A stretch of 64,000 nt of DNA from Dryococelus australis (GCA_029891345.1 CM057002.1:17234295-17298294), one strand, 5' to 3'; counted from the stretch's first letter, positions 44,371 through 56,330 are shown. Translations and numbers: made by a program. The notes: a model not told the origin generated them from the letters alone.

Positions 44371-46514
44371 CCGTATTTCGGTGTGCATAGGTTGCACATT
44401 TTTAGAAGAAAACAATGACTACAAAAATAGGAGTGGGGCTTATATACAAGATAATGGCAAAAATAATAGAAATTTATCAACATACTACATTTAATGTTTT
44501 AACTTAGTTTCGAAGGAAGTGGCGGGGCGGGGGGGGGGGGGGGGGAATCAGCTCGTGCAATTATTTGTTTACTCGTGTTAATTAACAAAAAAACCTTAAT
44601 CCCGCATGTGTAAACTGTAAACATGTTGGATTTCGGCCTAGATGCCATACATGAGAAAATAATTTGTCTGCTGTACAAAAGAAAGATATCTTACATACAG
44701 TAAAACGTCTCCATTACTACCCCATTTATTACCACCACCTCTGTGGTACCGCCAATTCCTGAGGAACTGTGAAAAATTTGGGTTGAAACAGTCAAAAATA
44801 GGTACAGTAATCCCTCGCCAACTGCTGTACCTTGAACCACAGTTTCAGTTATGTGCAGATTTGTTTTGTTAGACCCTTTCTCCAACCGCATTACTAGTTT
44901 CTATTATCCACTGTTTTCAGTCTATGGGAAATTAGCCCTTACTGATGTTAGTAGTCAGGCATTTCTCAAGCTACCATCATAGACTTTGACATTTGTTGTC
45001 CCAAGCAGCGTGAAGCAATTAATTACTTATTGCCAGAAGGGGACACTCACTGGTGTATTGTCGAAGGGTGGGGGGGAGTTGCAGGCGGGTCTTTGTCCTA
45101 GTCACACGCCCCCGCCTCTGCTTTACCCTCCCTGTCTTTTTTCCCTTCCATTATCCCTCCTCTTTTTCTGTAAAAACAGTGGCACATTACACAGACCAGT
45201 TTCTTAATCAGTGCATGTATGATAACATCAAATTTAATTCATTGCCCCTTTTTTTAATGATTATTTTTAAGTTTGTGCGTCCACACCCATGTAATATGCT
45301 AATTTTTTATGGTAGGCAATTATTGTTGTTGTTTTTGGTCTTATGTGTGTTCGCGCGTGCGTACATGTGTTAAGGCAACGTCAAAAGTTTTTGATGAAAA
45401 ATTTGGGATAATGAATATTTCAAGTAGACCGCATTAACTATTTATATTCTCATAAACATTGCCGGGCCTCATCGTGCCAGTGCGTAGGCCAACACGCCGC
45501 CTACATTTCATATAAATTGATGTGAATCGCATCTATCAGCATGTTTTCGCAACGCCGGGCCGCTGTTAGGAAGTGAACCGGCCCTGTAACGATGGCAGTG
45601 GTGGTGGGCGGCGGCTGCCCGCCATCTTGTAGCGACCGACCGACAGCTGCCCAGCCTGAGGATCTAGGGCCGAGCTTCAACAGCAAACTACCATGCCCGC
45701 GCCCGTCCACGCTGCAGAAGATCTAGGTGCTCGCCCAGCTGGCAGCTACGCACACGGCCAGACCAAAGCGAGAGCACGTTACACACACACGAGTTGCACA
45801 ACGCCACCTAAACTTTTTGATTGCTAAGACTGTAATAGATCTTTAATAATAACTTTATATTTTAATAATACTTAGTCTAATCTTTTCATACACTTTCAAT
45901 GGCCTTCTTTTTTACGACAAGGGGTGGTCCAATATGCATTTCTTCTGTATTAAATTAATCAGATGTCTGGCTATTGAAATATACATATTTATATTTTATT
46001 AAATTTAAAAAGTGTTTTTTATGTGCTAGAGATGATTGAATATGAACTTCGTGCAAAAAATGGCAAGTTTGGGGGCATAGGAGTGGGTCAAAATCTGTCC
46101 AAAATTTTCCAAATTTTTTATTACGACCCTATTCTCGGGAACTATGGGGGATCATAATAGAGAGGTTCTACTGTAGTTTGCATGCCTGCCACCACACTAA
46201 AAGTGTTAATTGATGACACAATTTTTTTGTAATATGTTGCCATATTTGCTTTCTCGGTCACGTTACTGCCTGTGGGATAGTAATGGTGCTATATATCTCT
46301 GTGTGCGTGCGCGTGCGTGCGTGAACATTGCAACATAATACAAATGTTTTGTAGGGGGAAATTAAGCCATAACTTATTATGTTTGTACGGAATTGTGACT
46401 TAACACTATTTTCAGGAATATTTTAAAAATTCAGTGCGGCTTACGTTTGAAATATTAACTATCCCTAATTTTTCATCGAAAACTTCGGTGCAGCCTATAC
46501 ACGTCAAAATACGG
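44371..46514. mobile_element. TA-flanked element with long TIRs, host of a nested insertion
   Basis: The left end CCGTATTTCGGTGTGCATAG and the right end, reverse complemented, CCGTATTTTGACGTGTATAG, followed by GYTGCAC, are inverted and flanked by TA (44369-44370 and 46515-46516). Without the inner element it is about 0.67 kb. It has no recognisable transposase, so it is MITE-like. The superfamily is uncertain; TA flanks suggest a Tc1/mariner-type mechanism. It lies just past the poly(A) region of cut8. Confidence 0.72.
44698..46173. mobile_element. Pogo-like element nested in the 44371-46514 element
   Basis: The left end CAGTAAAACGTCTCCATTAC and the right end, reverse complemented, CAGTAGAACCTCTCTATTAT are inverted and flanked by TA at 44696-44697 and 46174-46175. 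The interior (1476 bp) holds no recognised transposase and includes a GC-rich block (45459-45800) unlike the rest. A second copy of its left part lies inverted at 39220-39569. Confidence 0.75.
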
Positions 46515-46516
46515 TA

Positions 46517-48059
46517 GTATGGCAGAAGGAAATGGACGTTAAATGGAGGGAGGAAGGAGGGGCAAGGCTTATGAAATTTGAAGGGTTGTATCTATTTATC
46601 ATACATTCAATCATTTGGGCTGTAATTTTTTCTTTTTTTGCATATTCTGAATAATTCAAGGTTAATTACTCTTGGGTTTGGGCTGAAAAAATAACTGTTA
46701 CAGCTTCACAAATTTATGGAAAAACCTAGTGACTAAGTGCTGTAGTCTCCTTCAGTATAACAGTATTGAGTTGGAAGGCTGAAGTTGCATAGTTGAGCAG
46801 GGTACAGTACTGTTTTCAAAATTTACGGGTTCCAACCAGTTACACAGTAGGAAAATTTAAATAATGTAATCAAATTTTTGTAAACTACATTTCCTTTGTT
46901 CTCACTTAACCAAATTTATGATAAATTTTAAAATCAAAGAAAAACCACGCAAGATATTTGATGGAAATAAATTTGAAATTTATATAACTTGATGCATGCC
47001 ACACTCCTGCACATTGCACATGCACCCTCTACTATTCAACTTCACCCCATCATCACATGTTAATATTAAATTGGGGCAAAACACATGCCGGCAGGCAATA
47101 AATCTCATGCCTACAGGTTGGTCCAAGCATTAGTACAACTACAGACACTATATAATTTATTGAAATTGTACTGCCCACTCATTAGCAGACATGCTGTCGC
47201 CACCCTCGAGGAAGAAATTGTGTTACCCACCGAGCCCCTGATAAGACAGAGAGGAAGAAGCTAGTTGGCAGGGATGCAATTGGATGGCAGCACCCTGCGA
47301 CCGATGTCGTGACTGTTACCCGAGCCTCCTGGAGGGGCGGTAAATATGTTGTCAGCCTCCAGAGAGGAAGATAAATTGTGGTGCGGTCCACTACCCTAAA
47401 TTAAACAATCCTTGCAAAATGAGACTAGCAACCCCCTGCACCCCTGGGGCAGCCACTGAACTTAATTTTTTTTGTATATAAGGAGAAATGAAACTGCTCT
47501 CTGCAGTCTGTGGCCTGCTGGCCTGAGCAAGGTCAGAGGGCACTTTCCATTCTGCAGAAGACTCTCCAAGTCTGAGAAGACTCTCCTAAGTCTGCACAAG
47601 GCTCTCCAACCACTACCAGCTCCAAGAAACTCTCCAACTACAACTGCCACAGCACACGGAGAAAACCCAATGCTGTCGAAAAGTCCCCTCGAGGTATCCC
47701 AACGTCCCGCACCTGTTTTCTCATTACCCAGAGTTAATCCTTCATACTCCACGGTGGCAGGTAGTTAACGTCATCCCTTATGGACTACCACCTCTCACCC
47801 CACGAGTTAAGTTGCGAATTAGAAATTCGGAAATTCTTTTTATTTTTTATGTACATACGCAGGTTAGCCTTCACCTGCAGTCACGTAAATCGATCAGGCA
47901 GTGTCGCGGCATATGGCGGATGGATGGTGGGGTGGCGGCGGGAGGATTATCTCAAGGTTGCTACTTGTTGGCGACACCTTGCACGCAAGGCAAATGTCTG
48001 CCTTACAAAGTAGTTAATTATATTACACTGCAAAGAAAATCTGAAATTTTAGACAAATG
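46517..48059. other. Non-coding, LTR-like pieces
   Basis: The part 46866-46960 matches 29440-29520 (AATTTTTGTAAACTA, AAATCAAAGAAAAACCAC), the probable upstream start of the LTR family. TGTATATAAGGAG near 47474 is TATA-like. The overlapping open frames at 47462-47768 on both strands come from a repetitive CTCTCCAA segment and are not convincing genes. Confidence 0.4.
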
Positions 48060-48641
48060 AATAAATAACGTGATTAAATTGATTTCTTTGTGCACGCATC
48101 ATTCACTAACCTAACACTTGTACACATCTGAACACTTCACACTGAATATTTATTTATGCTGTACGTAACAATAAAATAGAAAAGGCCATTAAATAAACAC
48201 ACATTAAATATACATAAACAATGCACTGGTGCACTACTCGAACGCACCAGTGCACTCACGTGGAACAAAGCAAAGACTGGTGGCCCACTACCGCTCTCAC
48301 ATGGTGGTTGGTTGACTTCCGAGTGCTGGTGCTGACAATGTGGGGAACGGCCTAGGATGAGACGCATGGCATACATCAAACTCCCCTTGCCTGTCGAGGC
48401 CGTTCACTTGTTAGCTACTCCCTAGTCTGTACAACAGTCTGCTGGTTCCGTGGCCGTAATTTGTACTGGGCTGGTGACTACAGTGGGTGTGGGTGAGTGC
48501 ATACTCCTCCCCCCACCACTTGGAGCGGTGGGAGTGAGGAGTGTTACCCTGTCCTTAACTTGTCGCTGCGTCTGGCGGTCTCGGCGTAATGCAGGCGGAA
48601 TTGATTGGGTTGGTGGGCGTCCCCAACCTGCAATGATGGCA
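48060..48641 (-). mobile_element. Putative LTR of a minus-strand Gypsy element
   Basis: On the minus strand a polypurine tract, AGAAAGGGAGGAA (48642-48654), is followed by TG at 48641. Downstream are GC-rich then AT-rich sequence and CATAAATAAATATTC, a poly(A)-signal region near 48150. The far boundary is a guess, as no second LTR was found. Confidence 0.4.
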
Positions 48642-48722
48642 TTCCTCCCTTTCTAAATGCAGATGTTCCCGATGTTACTGATGATAATCATGAAGAACTT
48701 CCTTCCAAAAATGCCCGAATTC

Positions 48723-49700
48723 TCATGGGCTTCGCAACGTCATTAGGTGGGGCCCTCGCCTGGCGATCCAGGCCGTCCTTGGGCGGATCCCTGGCTCATC
48801 GTTCGTGACGTCATGATTGGTCGGCAGTGTGATGTTACTGTGCTGGACAGTGCTATCCAAGGCAATGCCGCTCTCGGGAGTCCCTGTAGACTCAGTGGCA
48901 TCAGGCATCACAGTTGAGGGTGTTACTGATATGGTGTCTGCATCACTGGGTGGTGCTGTGCGTGTTGTGCCCTTATTTCCCCATGATGATAGGGTACCGA
49001 TGCTGGGTGTCTCAACGCCGGCTTTGGCAAGCTGTAGGGCATCACGGTGGAAGATTGCAACGCTGCGCAGGATGAGGACGACTTTAAAACAAGCCCCACC
49101 TAGTGCGTGTGTGATGATGTGCTGGCTACTCCACTTCTCTGTGAAACCAACACAAAATCCTTTCTGTCCAGCTGTTTGAGTATGTGTTCTGACTTGCATG
49201 TGCTGGAGAGGGGTCGGGTGGAAACAGGTGTCCATTGCTGTGCGTAGCGGACCTGATTCTGTCTGACTTCGCACATGTCCCTCTCTCCCCTTCCTACTTT
49301 CCCCTCCTGCCAGACTGCTGGTGCACTCCCCCATCCTGCTTGTGAACTCACCGGGGAGGGAAGGTTGTGGCCCTACAGCAACTGGCCCAGAGTTTTCCCC
49401 TTGGCCAAGGTAGTTCGCGTAGGCAGAGTAAATAATGCAGTGGGCAGCTGTTCGCCCATGAGGCATGGTTTTCACAGACATGTAAGCATAGTTGTGTCTT
49501 TAATTCTTGATTTCGCCTTTTGGTGGGGTTCGCACTAGAGTGTACACTGCTGTGGTGTGGTAACATACAGCTCACTTTGTGCAAAATTTCCTCCACACGC
49601 TGCTGTTGAACTTAGTGCCGTTTTCTGTCTGTACTGTTTGTGGATAGCCCCAGCTGGAGACAAAACTCATTTTCCAGCACTTTGCCCACTGTCCTAGCTC
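48723..49700 (-). pseudogene. Gypsy-type integrase fragment
   Basis: Reading leftwards from 49700: WGYPQTVQTENGTKFNSSVW, with Glu where the second catalytic Asp (DNG) is expected; then, in another frame, SSANPTKRRNQELKTQL, where Lys replaces the third catalytic Glu; then the long open frame 49481-48723 with the C-terminal region, including KGFCVGFTEKW, HRDALQLAKAG and a basic/proline tail. Both visible catalytic positions are changed and the frames are broken, so it is inactive. The 252-codon frame is open by chance over a formerly coding stretch plus the variable tail. The order relative to the polypurine tract fits a 3' end. Confidence 0.68.
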
Positions 49701-51784
49701 GTGAGGTTTTCTCAGGGTACCACCCGGTGTGAGTTGGAATGAATTGAATTCGTCCTTAGAAAACCCACGCTGCTAGGTGAGCTGTGTTATCCAGAGGCTA
49801 CGTAGTACGAACGCTTAGGTTTTTGACTCAGTCAGTGACACACTGGTAAGCGGGTTTGGTAACTCTAGTACTAAGGTACTGTGTGTTATTCCCCCCTCAA
49901 CGTGGGCGGGTGGTGACGAGTTAAGGCCATGAATCAGCTGGTGACAAGAGATTCATTGTGTGTTTCTATAAGTCCTTAGCCGGTTAAGCGGATAACACAA
50001 AGGGTAAAAAGACAGTACCTGGTTGGGGTGGTCAAAGACCACTAGCCCCAGCCAGAGGCAGAGAGCCTCAGAGGTTAGAGACCTCACCAGTGCTCAAAGA
50101 AATGGCAATGACTCCTGCAAGTGTCAAGAAGGACTCCTTCAATATCCTTTAACAGGGCTGCCTGGTTCGTCTACTATACCCTCTGGTTTGCTGGTTGCAT
50201 TGCAGGCCATTTTCATGCACTACACAACGATAATGAAAGCACTCTTGTATTACGGAGCAGCCCACGAGCATGTGGACAGGGGGCAAGGGGAGGATATGTA
50301 GTGAATGAGTTCCAGTAGCACAGCAGATAAAGGACTTTGTCCCATAACTTGTAAAAAAAAAGTTGAAATACAATATGTTTCACCTTTGTGCCTCCTTGCT
50401 GAGTTATGGCAGTGTGTTGCAGAGCTAGTCGGTATAAGGCGTGTATTTGGGTGTAGTTTTGTGCATTGGCAATCTTTTAGACCCAGAGATTAATTGTATA
50501 ACATCAAAACAAAGTTTGTTCAAGTGCAAACTAACCTAGCGTCGAGACTTTCAAAAACTGCTAGACATCTCATTTGCCACTCTCTCTCGCAACAAATAAT
50601 GTATAATATGTATGTATACACACAACTATTTTTGAACTCGTGGACATAAGTAAATAGTATATTTCAATTGTAAACAAATTTTCCATATGCCGGCAATAAA
50701 TGTTAACGTTGCATAGAAATGGGATATAAACACCAAGCACCTTCACCAGTGTGAATGTAATTAACACTCATCGTTTTTTTAAATAAATTTCGATTTGCAT
50801 GCTGTAATTCATATGCGATTTTCCTTCATAAATGGAAACCTTGTTCGCACCCACATGGCTACGTCGGTTTGTTGTGACTGTGAATAGGCATTGTTCTAGG
50901 AAAAAATGTAACTGTGTTAAGAAATACACATTTAAATAATTATTTTCATGTGTGTTTGGGCTACAATTAAGAGTCCTTGTCTTATCTTCAATGTTGTGTA
51001 ACCAGTACAAAATAGAACCTTCTATTTCAAAAATATTTGCGGCATAAGTTTTAAGTGATTCATCCAGTATATGAATTAAAATAACCACTTTCAATTATAC
51101 TTTTTTTTTTTCTGACAGTATGTATTACGGACATCAAACGTGCATTTACAATTCCTGTTTAGTCAGGTGTTTCATATGACAGTACCACACGAGTATGAGG
51201 CTTTTATATAATTTTGAAAACCAGTGAACCAATTTCCAAACAAATATTGTTATACTTGTAATACTTTACTAAGTCTTGTAGGTACACGCTTGGAAAGCCA
51301 AAATAAGTAGATTGACAATGTTAAAATACTGAAAAAGGAAATACCAAATAGTTCAAAAACATACAGGAGATGATGATGGATGTTATTAGTTCCTTGAAGT
51401 TAATATCACATTCTATTAATAAATGTATAAGAACTGAATGAATGAAACAGAAAATATTTAAGACGAACATCTCTTAGCTTCCAGCTGTTACACTTAGTTT
51501 ACTCAGATGAGGCTCTGGCGATTATACATAACTCATTAATGTGCTGTAGAAAATAATACTTTATGAAAACAAAATGAAAACAAATTTTGTATCTTGGCGT
51601 TGAGGATATTATGTTATTAAAAAAGTTGCATGAACATCATTGTAGGTTAAAATATATATATACACGCTCCTGATTGATTGGAAATTGCAGCAAACTTTGC
51701 AATTACTTAATATGAAAAATTATTTATTGCTGTAAACATCAACCATATATTGAAATTTACTGACGTTACCTGAAATTACTGGCG
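49701..51784. other. No gene recognised
   Basis: Mixed sequence to about 50.3 kb, probably more LTR-element interior, then AT-rich. Open frames at 50023-50301 and 50768-51094 have no recognisable domain. Confidence 0.45.
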
Positions 51785-53460
51785 CATGCTGAAGTTAATG
51801 TTTTCCACCTATAGTTTTAGCAACCAAAGAATTAAATTGCTCCACACAGTTCTTAACATCTTCAATTACATTGTTTGTATGGTGAGCAACTCTGTTCAAT
51901 GCTGACTGAATTTCAGTGAAAAATCCCAGTTTCTTTCATAGCAGGAACCTTGGCTCTTCTGGCTTCAGACCGTTACAAAAATATCCTCTCTCAGGACAAG
52001 TGTAGTCGCCAAATACAGGATAAGGATCATTCAAAATGTCTTTTCTGATCTGTTCACAGCTAACGTTTCGAGGAAGGCCTTCAGATTTTCTGTGTTGTAT
52101 AGATTTAGTAATACCTGAATGCAGTCGCAATGTGTTTTGTCTGATCTTACTTCTCTGTTGTACTATCCCAATATTTTTAGCAAGTGATAATTCCCATAGC
52201 CTGTTAGCATAATTTCATAGAATATGATTTCTGCATTCTATTTTTTTCAACGAGAAAATCTGGTCCATAAACAAAGATTCAATCAGTTTCTTATGAACAC
52301 TGTTATCCCTGTCACCAATCAATATCCGCAAAGAAAAATACTACCAAGAAAATTAAATAAATGACATCAATGCATAACATTTCAAAATATTTGTAATTTG
52401 CAAATCAGTTAAAAATTTTAAGTTAGTAAAATGTCGTACTGCCACTTACTTGATTCCTTGTAACGGAATACTTTTTGTGAAACCTGCTACAATCCCATTG
52501 ATTTCCATTGGAGTTGGCACTCCTGTCCAGTTCTTGTAACACGAGGAGGAATGTTTGTTTCCCTGTGTTTTCGACTACATCTCTCACAGTACTTATTTCG
52601 TACTTCTAGGTGTAGAACTTTTTTTAGTTCGGTAGCCTACTATAGCAGCCTGCAAAAGAAGAAATCAGTTTGTGTTCTGTGAGAATAACTTTATAAAAAT
52701 ATAGATACGTATAAAGATATGAAATTCGTGACATACGTACTGTTCCAGACAGGAAATTGTACTTATTCCGGTAGGATCTTTTTCCCCCACATGCAGTCTG
52801 CAACGACTGTTATTAATGGGAAACCTTCTTAGTCAACATCACCAAATTCACGGACTAATGTGGCTTCATCTTTTGCCGTCTTTTCCATTTCTTTGTTGGC
52901 TAGTTCTTGGAAAAGAGTTGACACCTGTATAAAAATATTTGAACATTAGTGAATAATCTAATTTTTTGCACTAATGTAATACATAAAGCTCTTCCAATGC
53001 AGTATTTCTTTGGTAATTGTAATTACATTAATTTTTTCAATAGTTATAAGACCAGACAGCGAAGAAACGATTATCGTTATTAACTTGTTCTTGGCTAGTA
53101 TTCCACGTTGATTTACTCATAAAAGGCATGTCAAGTGCCGCAAAGTATTCTCCACACTGCGACAGTCCTACTCCTATAGTCATGGAATCACTAACAGTAC
53201 CAGTATTAACATTCATACAGGTTTTTTCTTCAGCATAATTTTCAGTCTGGATTTTCTTTTCAATATTGCAGTTTTTGCACTTAAAATATATTGTACTTGC
53301 AAGACCTTGTCATGTTTCTTTGGTTGCTTCCATTTCGGAGAATGAGCAGCCGAAAGGAGCATGGTCATTAATACTCTGTATGCTTGAAAACATATAACTG
53401 ATGTCTACAATTATGTGTCCTTTGAGATTCATGTCATCGTGTAAATGTGGGATTTTTTTT
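51785..53460 (-). pseudogene. Mutator-like transposase pseudogene with three short introns
   Basis: Four exon-like blocks on the minus strand: 53460-53085 (GHIIVDISYMF, HAPFGCSFSEME, FKCKNCNIEKK); 52924-52741 (GFPLITVVADCMWGKK); 52649-52450 (AAIVGYRTKKVLHLEVRNK then a CX2C pair); and 52340-51785 (IGDRDNSVHKKLIESL, KKIECRNHIL, GDYTCPERGYFC, VEQFNSLVAKTIGGK). This order matches insect Mutator-like transposases, DNA cut-and-paste enzymes of the RNase H fold. Gaps of 160, 91 and 109 bp begin GT and end AG, including GTAAGT. Stops occur in at least three blocks, some as TGA where the family has Arg, and there are frame changes, so it is dead. No terminal inverted repeats were located. Confidence 0.75.
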
Positions 53461-54337
53461 GAAGTACACAATCTTATGTTGAAATACTAGCAGTATTAAT
53501 TGCTTCTGAAGCCCTGTAAACAAGTGTAGATAATACTTCAATTGTTTTAATGTCGTTCATTACTTCACTGTAAACATTTTTGTAATTTTACAAAAAAAAA
53601 ATCTTGGAAACCCAATTGGCAAAAATATCCTTCGTAAAACCACAAAAAATTTTCATGTAAGAAATACTATAACACACTAATTGCGAGATGTGTATATTTA
53701 TAATATTACACTTAAGCTTGTATGTCAACTTCATTGGTAAGTTGTGTGTGTGTGTACATATGTTTATATTATTATGAAATATGAATGCGCCTTAGTGCGA
53801 CGGCTCACATGCAACGCCTTGAGTAGTTGCAGTTGAGGCAATAAGCATTGCAACATAAGAAAACGTGCAACAGTAAATCTCCCTGCCCACCAACGGGGGC
53901 ACCAAGTACTCTTTGAGTTACAAAATGGAAGTAAATTACAGATATAATGGCGGAAAGGAAAAATTTAGCAGGGCCTTAAAAAGTGCTCACTTTACCGTGA
54001 ACAGCCTATGCTACAACGAACTAACTTATGAGTGACAAGACTGTGATCACATCATATTCCTACTATATAAGCAGACCATCTCTGTCTGTCTTTAATACTT
54101 TTAAGTCCCTTGAAACTCAACAGAAGTTCTTCAAATTTTGCAGAGCGAATCCTCAGGGTCTAATACAGGTCAAGTTCGAATTTCAGCAAGATCAGATTAC
54201 GAATTCATCACTTTGACCCTAAAAACTAATTTTTTAATTACTTTTTCATATGAAAATTTTGTATTAATGCATATAGATAATGGTGTCTCTATCTCTCTCC
54301 CTTTCTCTCCCCCCTCTCCCCCTCCCACTACCACCAA
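53461..54337. other. AT-rich, no gene recognised
   Basis: The minus strand near 53.48-53.58 kb reads KTIEVLSTLVYRASEAIN, a possible upstream exon of the Mutator-like gene, but I cannot support it. A GTGTGTGT run lies near 53745, and a CT/TC-rich run at 54287-54330. Confidence 0.4.
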
Positions 54338-54453
54338 GTGGGGTCGCAGTGGCCTTAGTGGCTAGAGCGATTCCTTGTGGGGTCTTAGTGGCTCAGTGGA
54401 TAGAGCGAGTCCAAGTAGGGCCGCAGTGGCTTAGTGGATAGAACTATATCCAA
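54338..54453 (+). repeat. Three tandem tRNA-like 5' halves
   Basis: Units 54338-54376, 54377-54414 and 54415-54453 share GTGGGGTC/GTAGGGCC, then TGGCTYAGTGGATAGA. That core satisfies the tRNA box A consensus TRGYNNARNGG in units 2 and 3; unit 1 has one extra C. No box B follows, so these are not tRNA genes. They look like a tRNA-derived SINE head duplicated in tandem. Confidence 0.65.
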
Positions 54454-55204
54454 TGTTGAGTTAATTTCACAAAACTTTTTTTTTGTAAAAAAGATTTGTA
54501 ACATCGTAACTATTCTAGGCACGTGACCATTGAGGAAACACTGTCACAGGCTTACTCCTAGTATTATTAATAATATAATGTTTAACTGTTAACATTGTTA
54601 AGGAGGATTACAAATTCACATTTTACTAGTTTACTTTATTAATATAAATAAATTAATGGCAGTAACATTAAGCCTGATAAAAATAATATTCGGCCGTCTC
54701 CAAGCCGGAAGTACAAGTGTTGACACAAGAGCTATTAAGTTGTATAACAATTAAAAATATAACCGTGAAAACTATGTTACATGGAAACGAGAAACAAATA
54801 TGTAAATACATTTAAACATCATACAAGAGCACTCACTGCTTAAAAAAAACACCATGTAAACAATTACCAGAAAAATTGAAATTCAAAGAATCTCTTAGAA
54901 CAACTAATACTACTAAAAGAAGAGGGACGAGTGTGCGAAAAGAGGCTGAAACAATACCATGACCCTAATCAGAGCCCTTTCAGCCCATCTGAATAATAAT
55001 AACAATACACGACATGTTAAAAGTTATTCAACTACATGTGACTAAATAACATGCGAGACAGGATGGTCATATAGGTGACTCTCCCTAAAGCTTGTCTGGC
55101 ACACTCATAAGGGCCCTGCTACAATTGTGCAGGCGTGTCTGACCGTACCATCCGTGTTGATGATGCATACCTCGATACCATATCAGATTGGTCAATGTTA
55201 TCTC

Positions 55205-55377
55205 TGACGTCAGATGTTGCTGGTGCAAACGGTTGATACAGTGGTGGCCGCCTTGAGCTCACCAAGTTCCAACTGGAGAATGGAGTGATCAGACTGCACC
55301 ATCTGCATCTGACGTCATAAGCAGCTAACACCAGTGATATCCGAGACAAGTGTAAAAAAAAAAAAAAAAAAAAAAAA
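55205..55377 (+). repeat. Inverted pair of TGACGTCA sites ending in an A run
   Basis: TGACGTCAGATG (55205-55216) and CATCTGACGTCA (55306-55317) form a 12-bp inverted repeat, each arm holding a perfect CREB/ATF palindrome. A run of 24 A lies at 55354-55377. The A tail suggests a retroposed sequence; its left end is not defined. Confidence 0.5.
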
Positions 55378-55899
55378 GTATAAGACAATATTTTGCTTCC
55401 TTGGTATTATTTGATCCTGGCAGTAATTTAGTAGCTTTATGTCTGATAAGTTTGCGTCTCATAAGAAAATTCATCTGTCTAAATTTTTTAACATTTGTCC
55501 AGGTGATTACTTAATACCAAGAGTTGCAGCTAAATTATTTGTTCAGACAAGTATTATTATATTGCCAAAATACATTTTTGGGAAAACAACTATGTCCGAA
55601 GCATACAAACAAATGAAAAAAAATCCCTACTAATATGCTGCCATCTACGTATGCATGCACACTGGAACCGAGCGCATCAAATAAAACAACTGTAGTATTC
55701 AACTTGCCAGACAACATGGCCAAACAGTTCAGACATACATATCTACTCAATTGTAGCAGGGCCTTAAAACCAATACAAAAACTCTTATGGCACGTAACGA
55801 GAAGGCCACACATGGTGCAGTTGAAACCTATACTCTCAAACAAATTCCAACAAAAAAATAAAAATAATCGGGGAATATAGTACATCAATTACAATATCC
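55378..55899. other. Unrecognised stretch with moderately long open frames
   Basis: Plus frames at 55439-55633 and 55635-55880 and a minus frame at 55535-55888 overlap. None resembles a family I know. GCAGGGCCTTAAAA at about 55757 also occurs near 53970, so part of it is repeat sequence. Confidence 0.35.
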
Positions 55900-56330
55900 T
55901 GTTGTAATTGATGGGAGGCCGCGGAGTCGTGACACAAGCAGGCAATAAGAAGTTGGTTTTTATTTGTTGTGAATCGCAAACATTTCGTGCACAATGAGGC
56001 CTGTTCACCATTCGTCGTTCGCCAGTCCAGTCACCCCCAATCACAGATGCGGTGCAGTTGATGTGGAGACGTCATCTTGTTTGTTGACATTTTTGCCAGA
56101 CCATGTGGTCTCGCGGCACGTGGCACGCGGCTATCACCCATGCGATGCGACATGAGAGGGGTGGTCCTGCAGGCGAGGCATGGGTGGAGGAATGGTGGCA
56201 GGTGCGGTCTTCCCCTCGGCGAGGGACTGCTCCAATATGGCATGGCCACTGAAGTGGGGCCGGCCGGGTCTCTGCAGTCTGATGGGTATTACTCGCGGCG
56301 CACTAGGCTTAAATGTAAGTTGTGTTGCAT
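55900..56330 (+). other. CpG-rich block, possible promoter or first exon
   Basis: A GC-rich island with many CG dinucleotides in an AT-rich setting. It ends at CTTAAAT then GTAAGTTG (about 56317), a good splice donor, and is followed by strongly T/G-rich sequence, as expected of an intron start. No TATA box and no coding similarity are visible, and no downstream exon is found in the window. Confidence 0.3.

Noticed and set aside
47462..47768. Overlapping 96- and 98-codon frames on opposite strands
   Set aside because: Both cover a CTCTCCAA-rich repetitive stretch and share the same DNA; neither shows a domain.
48723..49481. 252-codon minus-strand open frame as a new host gene
   Set aside because: Its sequence and neighbours fit the C-terminal part of a Gypsy integrase (KGFCVGFTEKW, HRDALQ), next to a polypurine tract and LTR-like sequence.
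54338..54453. tRNA genes
   Set aside because: Only D-arm/box-A-like halves are present; no anticodon arm, no T arm or box B.
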